Source: CAYSCX01 sp964429575
GTDB lineage: Bacteria; Desulfobacterota; Binatia; Binatales; Binataceae
DNA: 64,000 bases
Reading direction: 5' to 3'
NCBI GenBank assembly: GCA_964429575.1
Contig: CAYSCX010000006.1
Coordinates: 62,001 to 126,000, forward strand
Shown: in pieces, positions 52,430 through 59,922 of the stretch
How the letters are laid out: each line of letters begins with the position of its first letter
Numbering within the stretch: position 1 is the stretch's first letter
Translations under genes and position numbers: made by a program
The notes under the pieces: generated by a model
What the model saw: only the letters and a program-made list of their open reading frames with translations
What the model was told of the DNA's origin: nothing
Databases searched by the model: none

Positions 52430-52857
52430 CGTCAGCGTGACCACCAACCCGACCGCCGACTGGATTGCAGGACAAGTAACTGAAGCCTTCCCGTGGGAGG
52501 GAGCGCCTGGTCACTTGATCCGCGACCGCGACCGGTCATTCGGCCACATATACACCCGGCGGGTTCGCGCGATGGGGATCCGCGATCATCCGACGGCACC
52601 ACGCTGACCGTGGCAGAATGGCCACGTTGAGCGGCTCATCGGATCGATTGGTCGGGAATGCCTCGACCACGTGATCGTGTTCGGCGAGGCGCATTTGCGC
52701 CGGGTCCTCAAGAGCTACGCTTCGTATTACAACGAAGTCCGGACCCCATCTCTGATTGGAGAAGGACGCGCCGAACTTCCGGCGCGCGCAGCCGGTCGGC
52801 AACATCGTAGCGCTGCCAGTGCTGGGCGGGCTGCATCATCAATATGTACGGGTTTGA
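52430..52857 (+). pseudogene. Broken C-terminal half of a related IS transposase
   Basis: The plus strand encodes VTEAFPWEGAPGHLIRDRDRSFG and RAMGIRDHPTAPR, then an in-frame TGA where a serine is expected, then PWQNGHVERLIGSIGREC and HLRRVLKSYASYYNEVRTPS. A frameshift later places the usual C-terminus LPVLGGLHHQYVRV in another frame, ending at 52855-52857. The N-terminal half is absent. It faces away from the intact transposase. Confidence 0.82.
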
Positions 52858-52932
52858 GTTTTCGGCAGCCACAGCGCCGCCACTCGGCACACCGCGCTCG
52901 GATATCCATGGGAACTAGTTCGTGGTGTCTCC

Positions 52933-53193
52933 TCATTCTTTCTCGCCGTTGCGCAACTCGATGAAGTCGAGGATCAGCTGCTCAAATTCGTCGAGGCATC
53001 GCGTGAGACTCTCGAGTCCCGGCACTTTGGCGGAAGCATCATTGATGATTCGACGAAGCCGCCGGACTGTCTTTGCGTTCAAGTGTCCTAAGGGCGGTTT
53101 CAATTTGACGCCGTGCGGCAAAAAGAGGCCGGTGTTGGAGCCGTGATTCGAAAGATTGGGGTGGACCGCCCTAGCTCTGGCGATTCGTCTCAA
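52933..53193 (-). CDS. Short hypothetical protein
   Basis: The 86-residue frame has a helical, charged C-terminus (LTRCLDEFEQLILDFIELRNG) and no recognised motif. There is no strong ribosome site. It lies in an IS-rich stretch and may be a fragment. Confidence that it is expressed is low. Confidence 0.25.
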   Translation of the reverse strand: MRRIARARAVHPNLSNHGSNTGLFLPHGVKLKPPLGHLNAKTVRRLRRIINDASAKVPGLESLTRCLDEFEQLILDFIELRNGEKE

Positions 53194-53586
53194 TCGGGTT
53201 ATCTCCGGTAGGTTCTGGTGAAACTATCCAGAAAATTGCGAGCAGCTTACAAGCGGAGCCGAAGCATGGGAGCGCTGACTTTCGGGCGCGGTCCTTGCAG
53301 CCCGGAAATGCGTTCGCGGCGCGAATTGACTGACGCGATTGCCCCTTCGCTCTCCGTGGTGAGCGATAAACCCATCACGACTGTACAAGTAAGCGGAGAG
53401 CTTCGAGTGGCGATCGGTTTCTTGCAGCTCCGCGTAACCTGAAAGCCGGAGAAGCGACGGTTACGGCCAGTATGCTCCTGACCGGATCGTTGAGTGGCGC
53501 CGAGGCCACAAGACGTGACTCCCAAGTTTACGATTGTGGAGACGGCAAACGCCTCGAGCTGCGACCGTATCTCTGCAGGGGCATAG
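53194..53586. other. 393-bp stretch without a supportable gene
   Basis: Between the IS fragments and the sigma-54 activator I see only short overlapping frames. The end of this stretch presumably carries the promoter of the activator. Confidence 0.4.
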
Positions 53587-55086
53587 ATGCCAAGGCCGCA
53601 CCCGGTGATACTGCCGCGCTCATGGCGGGCGGAAATCCTGACGCCGGTCGAATCACTCCAGCACGAACTGAAACATTTGCACGCCCTGGCCGAGCAGATC
53701 CTCAGCCACCGCCACGAGATTGTAGCCCAATGGCGCGATTTGTACTGCGTTGGCGGCCTGGTCGGCACCCTAAAGAAAGATGATTTCTTCCATTTTCTCG
53801 CTGACGCGATTGCCCGCAATAAAGATGATCTGATCAGGAGCGATCTCCACAGTTATGTCGCAGACGTGCGCAGGCTGGGAAAGCTTCTGTTCAATAAAAA
53901 GGTATCGATGGCCGAAGCCGCCACCTTGAATCATCTCTTTCAAGGAAGCGTGTTGCGGGTCCTTCCAGGCGCTCTAACGCGGGGCGACGGTTGCCGCGCT
54001 TTTGAAACTCTGGGTCTGGTTCGTGGCAGCCTGATTTCTGAGAGCTATTCTTCCTGGCAGTTGGGCGACTTTGTCGACCCGGCGGAGCAGGATGAAGCAA
54101 AGCGCGCAACCGAACGGTTGGCAGATCCACGGGTCCCAAGGCTGGTCGGAAAAGGTCCGGCAATGCGCCGGCTCACTGATCAGATTTTGATGGTGGCCGC
54201 CCGCGGGGCCACGGTGCTGGTGGAAGGTGAAACGGGAACCGGCAAAGAGTTGGCGGCCCGAGCGATCCACGAGTGCGGCCCGCACGCGGGAGGTCCGTTC
54301 GTCGCGGTAAATTGCGCGGCGATTTCCAGAGATCTCATCGAGAGCGAGCTGTTCGGCCATCGCAAAGGCGCGTTTAGCGGCGCCGACAACGATTACCCGG
54401 GACTGTTTCGCGCCGCCAGCGGGGGGACCCTGTTTTTGGACGAGATCAGCGAGATGGCGCCGGAGTTTCAGAGCAAGCTGCTCAGGGCCATCCAGGAGCG
54501 GGCGGTCCGGCCGGTAGGGTCGCCGCACGAGCTGCAAGTCACGGCGCGTATCATTGCTTCTACCAACCGCGAGCCTGAAGAGGCGATCCGGGCCGGGCAA
54601 CTCCGCCGGGATCTCTACTACAGATTGCAGGCCAGCGTCGTACGGGTTCCGCCGTTGCGTGTACATCCCGAAGATATACCGCTGCTGGTGGAGCATTTCA
54701 TCGCGTTGACGAAGAGGACGGTCAGCCCGGCGGCTCGCGAAATTGGCCTTGAACCCGACGCTTTGGGAGCGTTGATGCGCTATGCATGGCCGGGAAACAT
54801 CCGCGAGCTTGCCAACGCGATCGAAGGCGCCTGTACTTTCGGCCGCAGCCCGGCAATCTGCCGCAAGGATCTGCCGGCTGCGATTGCGACTCGGAATTCG
54901 GCAGAGAACGAAGATTTAACCCTGGCAGTTCCGGGAGTTACCAGTCTCCATGGTGGCGAGGAACATCTGATTCGACTGGCCTTGATGGCGACGCACGGTA
55001 ACAAAGCCCGCGCGGCTATACGGCTGCAGATTTCGCGCAAGACACTGTACGCAAAGATCACCAGGTACGGCCTGCGCGATTTCTGA
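53587..55086 (+). CDS. Sigma-54-dependent transcriptional activator (gas vesicle regulator candidate)
   Basis: The 499-residue protein has a helical N-terminal sensory region (about 20-180, no Cys/His site evident). The AAA+ domain has Walker A GETGTGKE (about residue 216), the sigma-54 contact loop as GAFSGA rather than GAFTGA, Walker B GGTLFLDEI and the R-finger region. A Fis-type HTH at the C-terminus (GNKARAAIRLQISRKTLYAKI) completes it. It remodels RNA polymerase-sigma-54 to open promoters. It lies directly upstream of gvpA on the same strand and a candidate -24/-12 element lies between them, so it probably activates the gas vesicle operon. Confidence 0.9.
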   Translation: MPRPHPVILPRSWRAEILTPVESLQHELKHLHALAEQILSHRHEIVAQWRDLYCVGGLVGTLKKDDFFHFLADAIARNKDDLIRSDLHSYVADVRRLGKLLFNKKVSMAEAATLNHLFQGSVLRVLPGALTRGDGCRAFETLGLVRGSLISESYSSWQLGDFVDPAEQDEAKRATERLADPRVPRLVGKGPAMRRLTDQILMVAARGATVLVEGETGTGKELAARAIHECGPHAGGPFVAVNCAAISRDLIESELFGHRKGAFSGADNDYPGLFRAASGGTLFLDEISEMAPEFQSKLLRAIQERAVRPVGSPHELQVTARIIASTNREPEEAIRAGQLRRDLYYRLQASVVRVPPLRVHPEDIPLLVEHFIALTKRTVSPAAREIGLEPDALGALMRYAWPGNIRELANAIEGACTFGRSPAICRKDLPAAIATRNSAENEDLTLAVPGVTSLHGGEEHLIRLALMATHGNKARAAIRLQISRKTLYAKITRYGLRDF

Positions 55087-55441
55087 AGCAAACTGTGCGC
55101 GCCGCTCGGGTCACCCCAACTACAAGCGGCGGCCTGCACAGCAATCGTTCAAGCGTCATTTGTCAATCCATCAGGGGTCGCGGTCGTCGGGCTCTTCTGA
55201 GCGCGCAGCGATCCGGTCTCGGACGATGAGTGTGGTTTGGTAACGCTTCGGCCAGCAGCCTGCAGAAAACCTGTTACGAAACTCCACACCCTCTGCGCGA
55301 TATCACGTCACGTTAAGCAAGACACTGGCGCCATGAGTGACAGGTCATTGGGGCGGGTCTGCCGCGGCGCTGTCCGAGCGAACTGAACAGGGAGATTCGA
55401 TCATCAAAGCACGGCTACGCGAAATCGGCGTGCGCAGCACT

Positions 55442-55456
55442 CGGCATGTAACCTGC
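55442..55456 (+). promoter_or_regulatory. Candidate sigma-54 promoter of the gvp operon
   Basis: CGGCATGTAACCTGC has the GG (55443-55444) and GC (55455-55456) dinucleotides with exactly 10 bp between, as required at -24/-12. It matches GGCA and TGC of the consensus but differs at two flanking positions. It is 76 bp before the gvpA start and 356 bp after the activator gene's stop; the 55087-55441 stretch shows no gene and probably holds upstream activator sites. Confidence 0.5.
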
Positions 55457-55532
55457 TTTAGGCTCATCTTGACTGAATGCTTCTGCGCTCGCGGCGTCGA
55501 TTCGCGCGAGGTCAGAGAAAGGAGAAACCGGA

Positions 55533-55751
55533 ATGGCAAGAGTTCAGAAATCGACGGATTCGTCCAGCCTCGCTGAGGTTGTGGACCGGATCCTCGACAA
55601 AGGCATCGTGATCGATGCGTGGGTGAAGGTGTCGCTCGTCGGCATTGAGCTGCTGTCGATCGAGGCTCGGGTGGTGATCGCGTCGGTCGAGACCTATCTG
55701 AAGTACGCCGAGGCGGTCGGATTGACGGCTACCGCGGCAAGCCCGGCCTAA
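55533..55751 (+). CDS. gvpA: Gas vesicle structural protein GvpA
   Basis: The 72-residue protein has the GvpA core: SSSLAEVVDRILDKGIVIDAWVKVSLVGIELLSIEARVVIASVETYLKYAEAVG. It assembles into the ribbed gas vesicle shell; the conserved helix-strand-strand-helix layout is visible. The ATG has AAAGGAGAAACCGGA upstream. It is the first gene of the operon after the sigma-54 activator and the best candidate for the main shell protein. Confidence 0.95.
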   Translation: MARVQKSTDSSSLAEVVDRILDKGIVIDAWVKVSLVGIELLSIEARVVIASVETYLKYAEAVGLTATAASPA

Positions 55752-55846
55752 CGGCCAGTGCAACCGAAGATATGCCGGAGGGGCCGGAACGCCTCTCCGG
55801 CAACATCTTCGCGCCGGACCATAGGCGAATTGAAAGGAGACCAGTG

Positions 55847-56137
55847 ATGTCCTTTGCAGAAGATATGCTCAACCTACGGCATGAAATAGACAGCTTGCAT
55901 TCTGCGCGCATGGGGATGGTGCATCGACTCAGGCGGTTCCGCACGGATCTCAGGAAGAGCATGGCGCGAAACATGGCCGATATGCACAAGGCGTTTAACA
56001 GGGAGTGCGCACGAGCCAGGGCCGCGCGCAACACCTTCACCTCCGGCAACCGCGAGATGGTTGAAGAGATGGTGGGTGCCTTTAACGCGGAGCGCGCCGC
56101 CGCACATCGCCACTTCTTCCGCGGTAAGCGCGCATGA
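55847..56137 (+). CDS. Small charged helical protein in the gas vesicle operon
   Basis: From the ATG at 55847 (AAAGGAGA upstream) the protein has 96 residues, mostly Arg/Lys/Glu-rich helix: NLRHEIDSLHSARMGMVHRL, then RKSMARNMADMHKAFNREC, then MVEEMVGAFNAERAAAHRH. It looks like a coiled-coil or helical accessory protein. I do not recognise a Gvp family. It ends inside the ATGA overlap with gvpN, showing it belongs to the operon. Confidence 0.7.
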   Translation: MSFAEDMLNLRHEIDSLHSARMGMVHRLRRFRTDLRKSMARNMADMHKAFNRECARARAARNTFTSGNREMVEEMVGAFNAERAAAHRHFFRGKRA

Positions 56138-57207
56138 AGGCTTCGCACGGGCTCAACGGATCCAGATCGGTTACGCCGATGCAGCCGCGCTCCGCCGAGA
56201 ACGCCGGCCTGTACGACGAAGGCATTGCAGGACTCGAGGAAGTGAGCAGCGCGGTTGACGGCGTGAGCGGGCCGGCGGCCTTTGTGCCGGAGGCGAGCGC
56301 TGGGTTCGTTTCGAGCCCATACCTCGAGCGCCTCACGCAGCGCGCATTGACCTACTTGCAGATCGGCTACCCGGTTCATCTGGCTGGGTTCGCGGGCACC
56401 GGCAAGACCACCATGGCCTTCCACATTGCGGCCCAGATCGGCCGTCCGGTCATCCTCATCCATGGTGACGACGAGTTCGCCGGTTCGGATCTGATCGGCA
56501 GGGACGTCGGCTACCGCAAGTCGAAGTTCATCGACAACTACATCCACTCGGTGCTCCGGGCTGAAGAGAACATGCGCGTGCTGTGGATGGAAAACCGGCT
56601 TACCACCGCCTGCCGCGACGGCTACACGCTCATCTACGACGAGTTCAACCGCTCGCGGCCCGAGGCGAATAACGTGCTGTTGAGCGTGCTGGAGGAGAAG
56701 ATGCTGAGCGTGCCGGCGCTGGGCAAAGTGCAGGGCGGCTATCTGGAGGTCCATCCAGAGTTCCGGGCGATCTTTACCTCCAACCCTGAAGAGTACGCTG
56801 GAGCCCACAGCACGCCCGATGCGCTGCTGGATCGGCTGATCACCATGGACCTCGGGCACTATGACCGTGAGACCGAGATCAGGATCGCGATGGCGCGGTC
56901 GGGAATTACGCAGCGCGACTCGGAGATCGTCGTCGACGTGGTGCGAGAGCTGCGCGAGGTCGGCGTGAACAACCATCGGCCCACGGTCCGCGCGTGCATC
57001 GCCATCGCCAGCATTCTCGCCCATCGCGGCGCTCACGCGCGCCTCGACGATGAAGCTTTCCAATGGGCCTGCCGCGACGTGCTCAACGTTGAGACCGCCA
57101 AGGTGAAACGGGGCGGCCAGTCCCTGATGCCGCACAAGATCGACGAGGCAATGCGCCGGGTGTGCGGGGGAAGCCGCAAGCGCGGGAAAAAACCGGCAAC
57201 GAGGTAA
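56134..57207 (+). CDS. gvpN: Gas vesicle AAA+ ATPase GvpN
   Basis: The 357-residue protein has a MoxR-like AAA+ domain: LAGFAGTGKTTMAFHIA (Walker A, about residue 85), HGDDEFAGSDLIG, TLIYDEFNRSRPEANNVLL (Walker B), FTSNPEEYAG. GvpN is needed for vesicle maturation and size. The N-terminal 60 residues are variable. The start overlaps the previous stop by 4 bp and gvpN-type spacing to the next gene is 5 bp. Confidence 0.93.
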   Translation: MKASHGLNGSRSVTPMQPRSAENAGLYDEGIAGLEEVSSAVDGVSGPAAFVPEASAGFVSSPYLERLTQRALTYLQIGYPVHLAGFAGTGKTTMAFHIAAQIGRPVILIHGDDEFAGSDLIGRDVGYRKSKFIDNYIHSVLRAEENMRVLWMENRLTTACRDGYTLIYDEFNRSRPEANNVLLSVLEEKMLSVPALGKVQGGYLEVHPEFRAIFTSNPEEYAGAHSTPDALLDRLITMDLGHYDRETEIRIAMARSGITQRDSEIVVDVVRELREVGVNNHRPTVRACIAIASILAHRGAHARLDDEAFQWACRDVLNVETAKVKRGGQSLMPHKIDEAMRRVCGGSRKRGKKPATR

Positions 57208-57212
57208 CGGCA

Positions 57213-57539
57213 ATGCATACACGAAACGGGCATTTGCGAGGCCTCGCCGATGTGCGGACGCTGTCCGGGCTCAACGCCCAGGAGGTCGTCCCGCACACCG
57301 CCTACATGAAGATCTCCTCGCTCGAGCTCGAGAAATTGCGTCTGGGCCGGGTCAGAAAGAGCGCGCTGGCACACATCGCCGGGATCGACGCGCGCTACAA
57401 GGACATCAACGCGGAAAAGGCCAAGCTGTTGGGGGCGATGGCCGCTGCGCCGGCGGCCGCGCCGCAACCTTCGCATCCGGCTCGGCGCGCCCGGGGTTTC
57501 ACGACGCACCGAAGCAGTGGACTTTCGCTGAGGTACTAG
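57213..57539 (+). CDS. Small protein of unknown function in the gvp operon
   Basis: From the ATG at 57213 (GAGGTAACGGCA upstream) the protein has 108 residues. The central part is helical and charged (MKISSLELEKLRLGRVRKSALAH, then DARYKDINAEKAKLLGAM) and the C-terminus is Ala/Pro-rich. I do not recognise a Gvp family. Its TAG stop is formed by the CTAG end of the MITE-like repeat that follows, so the natural C-terminus may have been changed by the insertion. Confidence 0.6.
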   Translation: MHTRNGHLRGLADVRTLSGLNAQEVVPHTAYMKISSLELEKLRLGRVRKSALAHIAGIDARYKDINAEKAKLLGAMAAAPAAAPQPSHPARRARGFTTHRSSGLSLRY

Positions 57540-57696
57540 CAGGGTGTTGAGAAACCCAGAACATGGCGCGACGGATGCGCAGGCGCGCTCAACACCCTGC
57601 GTGAAAGCCGGCTGCCGTCCGAATCTTCTCCCCCTCTGGGGGAGACGCGAGAGAGGGAGCAGGCGGTTGAAAATGACGTTTTCAACAGCCTGCTAG
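57536..57696. repeat. CTAG-bounded MITE-like repeat, copy 3 (161 bp, inverted)
   Basis: Relative to the copy at 12594-12830 this one is inverted: it begins CTAGCAGGGTGTTGAG and ends TTTTCAACAGCCTGCTAG, with the same core on the other strand (CTTCTCCCCCTCTGGGGGAG). It lies inside the gvp operon between two genes. Its first CTAG forms the upstream stop codon and its last bases plus GAG make the ribosome site of the zinc-ribbon gene. The transcript must read through its two hairpins. Confidence 0.85.
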
Positions 57697-57703
57697 GAGT
57701 CAA

Positions 57704-57943
57704 ATGAAAATCAATTGCCTATCGTGCGGCCATAACATCGACCTCGACGACGCATACGCGGATCACTACGAGGGCGAGATCAAGTGTTACGGCTGCGACG
57801 CCACGGTCGAGATTCGCACCGAACAGAGCGCTATACGATTCGTGCGCCTGCTGGATCGATCCGCGGGCCGGGTGCGGGTCGATCCGCTGTTGTATAGCGG
57901 GGATGTGGGGCATGAGGCACCAGCCAGTAACCGGGCCAAGTGA
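57704..57943 (+). CDS. Small zinc-ribbon protein in the gvp operon
   Basis: The 79-residue protein begins MKINCLSCGHNIDLDDAYA and has a second pair, IKCYGCDATVEIR, so two CxxC knuckles form a zinc ribbon within residues 5-35. The rest is helical with VRVDPLLYSG. It may bind nucleic acid or act as an assembly factor. It overlaps the next gene by 41 bp. No named Gvp family matches. Confidence 0.75.
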   Translation: MKINCLSCGHNIDLDDAYADHYEGEIKCYGCDATVEIRTEQSAIRFVRLLDRSAGRVRVDPLLYSGDVGHEAPASNRAK

Positions 57944-58703
57944 GGCGAGAGCGGCCGCCCCCAACGCCGGTAAGTACATCTATGCGATCGTTGGCGCGCG
58001 GGGCGGGCAGAACTTCGACTTTGTCGGCATAAATGGCCGGCCGGTCGAGACCATCGGGCGCAACGGCGTCGCGTCGGTCGTCAGCGACCTGGCGGTCGAG
58101 CGGATTCGGCCCGAGCGGCGCCATCTCGCCGCGCATCGCGCGGTTCTGAGCAGGCTGATCGAGCGGGAGGACGGGGTGCTGCCGATGCGCTTCGGAGCGA
58201 TCGCTTCGGGGCCGGCGGAAATCACCCGGCTGCTGGCGCGCAACCGCGAACTGTTCGCCCGCCAGCTCCGCCGCGTGGCCGGCAAAATGGAGATGGGACT
58301 GCGCGTGGTGTGGGACGTGCCCAACATTTTTCAATACTTCTTGAGTATTCATCCCGAGCTGCGCGAGATCCGCGACAGACTGTTCGGGGGCTCCGCCGGG
58401 CCATCGCAGGGAGAGCGCATCGAGCTGGGCCGCACGATCGAGCGGCTGCTCAATGAAGAGCGCCTGGCTCATACCGGGGCGGTCGAAAAGGTGCTGGCTC
58501 CGTGTTGTGCCGAAATCAGGCGCAACCCCGCGCGCCACGAAAAGGACATCATGAACCTCGCGTGCCTGGTCGTGAAGGAGCGGCGCGGGGACTTCGAAAA
58601 TGGAGTACTCGAGGCGGCCCAGGGCTTCGATAACAACTTCACCTTCGATTACAACGGGCCGTGGGCGCCGCATGCGTTCGCGGAGATCAATCTCAAGGAG
58701 TGA
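57903..58703 (+). CDS. Gas vesicle protein GvpL/GvpF family (first)
   Basis: The 266-residue protein has the GvpL/F pattern: KYIYAIVGARG near the start, the PMRFGAI core motif preceded by LSRLIEREDGVL, and the C-terminal half ending FDYNGPWAPHAFAEI. These accessory proteins are minor vesicle components needed for early assembly. Two in-frame Met codons (57903 and 57912) are possible starts. Two further paralogues occur at 62597 and 63403. Confidence 0.9.
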   Translation: MWGMRHQPVTGPSEARAAAPNAGKYIYAIVGARGGQNFDFVGINGRPVETIGRNGVASVVSDLAVERIRPERRHLAAHRAVLSRLIEREDGVLPMRFGAIASGPAEITRLLARNRELFARQLRRVAGKMEMGLRVVWDVPNIFQYFLSIHPELREIRDRLFGGSAGPSQGERIELGRTIERLLNEERLAHTGAVEKVLAPCCAEIRRNPARHEKDIMNLACLVVKERRGDFENGVLEAAQGFDNNFTFDYNGPWAPHAFAEINLKE

Positions 58704-58709
58704 GCCACG

Positions 58710-58979
58710 ATGCTGCTGATCGACGATTTGCTCCTCGCGCCCGGCACCTTTTTAATCTGGATCCTGCGCCAGGTGCACGAGGCCGCGGAGCAGGAAATGG
58801 ACCAGGAGGCCGAGCGAATCACCGCCGAGCTCGGAGAGCTGCATGGGCGCCTGGAGTCGGGCGCGATCAGCGAGCAGGAGTTCGAGGCCCGCGAGGGCGA
58901 ACTGCTCGATCGGCTCGACGAACTCAATGCGCGCGGCGAGTCCGACGGCGAGTCGGACCCGGATGATAACGCTACCTGA
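58710..58979 (+). CDS. gvpG: Gas vesicle protein GvpG
   Basis: The 89-residue protein begins MLLIDDLLLAPGTFLIWILRQVHEAAEQEM, the GvpG signature, followed by an acidic helix (GELLDRLDELNARGES) and a short Asp/Glu tail. GvpG is an accessory factor for vesicle assembly. It starts 6 bp after the GvpL/F stop. Confidence 0.9.
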   Translation: MLLIDDLLLAPGTFLIWILRQVHEAAEQEMDQEAERITAELGELHGRLESGAISEQEFEAREGELLDRLDELNARGESDGESDPDDNAT

Positions 58980-58997
58980 GCGAAGCGGGGAGGGGCG

Positions 58998-59192
58998 ATG
59001 GAAAGCATTTCGATGCGTGACGGCGAGCGCGTTTCGCTATGTGAGACGCTGGATCGGGTGCTCAACAAAGGCGCGGTGGTCGCCGGCGAAGTGACTATTT
59101 CAGTCGCCGACGTCGACCTCATCTACCTCGGGCTGCAACTGATGATTAGCTCAGTCGAGACCGTTCGCCTCAGTCGAGACCGCTCGCAATGA
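58998..59192 (+). CDS. gvpS: GvpA/GvpS-family minor shell protein
   Basis: The 64-residue protein has the GvpA-family core with the GvpS-like ADVDLIYLGLQLMISSVETVR ending and CETLDRVLNKGAVVAGEVTISV. It is a minor structural homologue of GvpA, thought to cap or nucleate the shell. The stop overlaps the next start as ATGA (59189). Confidence 0.85.
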   Translation: MESISMRDGERVSLCETLDRVLNKGAVVAGEVTISVADVDLIYLGLQLMISSVETVRLSRDRSQ

Positions 59193-59566
59193 GTAGTCAG
59201 TTCCGCGCCGCGGCGCAGCCCCGATCGCCCGAGCCGGAACCATGGCCCGCGTCCTGGCTGGAGGCGCCCGATCCCCGGCAGGCCGATCCGAGCGGTCGGC
59301 AGGAGCGGCGGATCAATATCAACAGCGAAGACCTCAAGAACGGGCTCGCGCAACTCGTCCTGACGATCGTCAAGCTGCTGCATGAACTCCTGGAGAAGCA
59401 GGCGATCCGGCGAATCGAGTCGGGCCGGCTGCGCGCGGCCGATTGCGAGCGGATTGGGTTTACCTTGATGAAACAGACCGAACAGATCGAAAAGCTCCGG
59501 GAGGCCTTCGGGCTGTCGGAGGAGGATCTCAACCTGGATCTGGGGCCGCTGGGGAAGCTGCTCTAG
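59189..59566 (+). CDS. gvpK: Gas vesicle protein GvpK
   Basis: The 125-residue protein has a Pro-rich N-terminus and the GvpK helical core: RINISEDLK-type INSEDLKNGLAQLVLTIVKLL, then IRRIESGRLRAADCERIG, then LMKQTEQIEKLREAFGL. GvpK is a conserved accessory assembly protein. It overlaps gvpS by 4 bp and is followed by the GvpJ-type gene. Confidence 0.92.
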   Translation: MSSQFRAAAQPRSPEPEPWPASWLEAPDPRQADPSGRQERRININSEDLKNGLAQLVLTIVKLLHELLEKQAIRRIESGRLRAADCERIGFTLMKQTEQIEKLREAFGLSEEDLNLDLGPLGKLL

Positions 59567-59578
59567 CTGTTGGGCGCC

Positions 59579-59890
59579 ATGGCATCCCCAACCATACAGC
59601 ATGCGGTCGCCTCGACCACGCTGGCCGATCTTCTCGAGCGCATACTCGACAAGGGAATCGTCATCGCCGGCGACATCAAGATCAAGCTCGTGGAAGTCGA
59701 ACTGCTCAGCATCCAGATCCGGCTGGTGGTGTGTTCGGTGGAGAAGGCCAAGGAGATCGGCCTCGATTGGTGGAACCACAAGGCGCTGGGTTGGCTCGAG
59801 GACGACCGCCGTCTCCTGGGGGCGCCGCTGGAGGGCTTCGAGGAGCGGCTGGCGAAGCTGGAAAGCGAGTTGGCGCAGCGGCGTCCGTAA
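59579..59890 (+). CDS. gvpJ: GvpJ-type GvpA-family protein
   Basis: From the ATG at 59579 the protein has 103 residues: a GvpA-like core (LLERILDKGIVIAGDIKIKLVEVELLSIQIRLVVCSVEKA) and a C-terminal charged extension (WLEDDRRLLGAPLEGFEERL) as in GvpJ. It is a minor shell component. A TTG at 59570 would add three residues. Confidence 0.85.
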   Translation: MASPTIQHAVASTTLADLLERILDKGIVIAGDIKIKLVEVELLSIQIRLVVCSVEKAKEIGLDWWNHKALGWLEDDRRLLGAPLEGFEERLAKLESELAQRRP

Positions 59891-59922
59891 GCGCCAGGAA
59901 ACGGCCATAGGGGGCTACAGCG

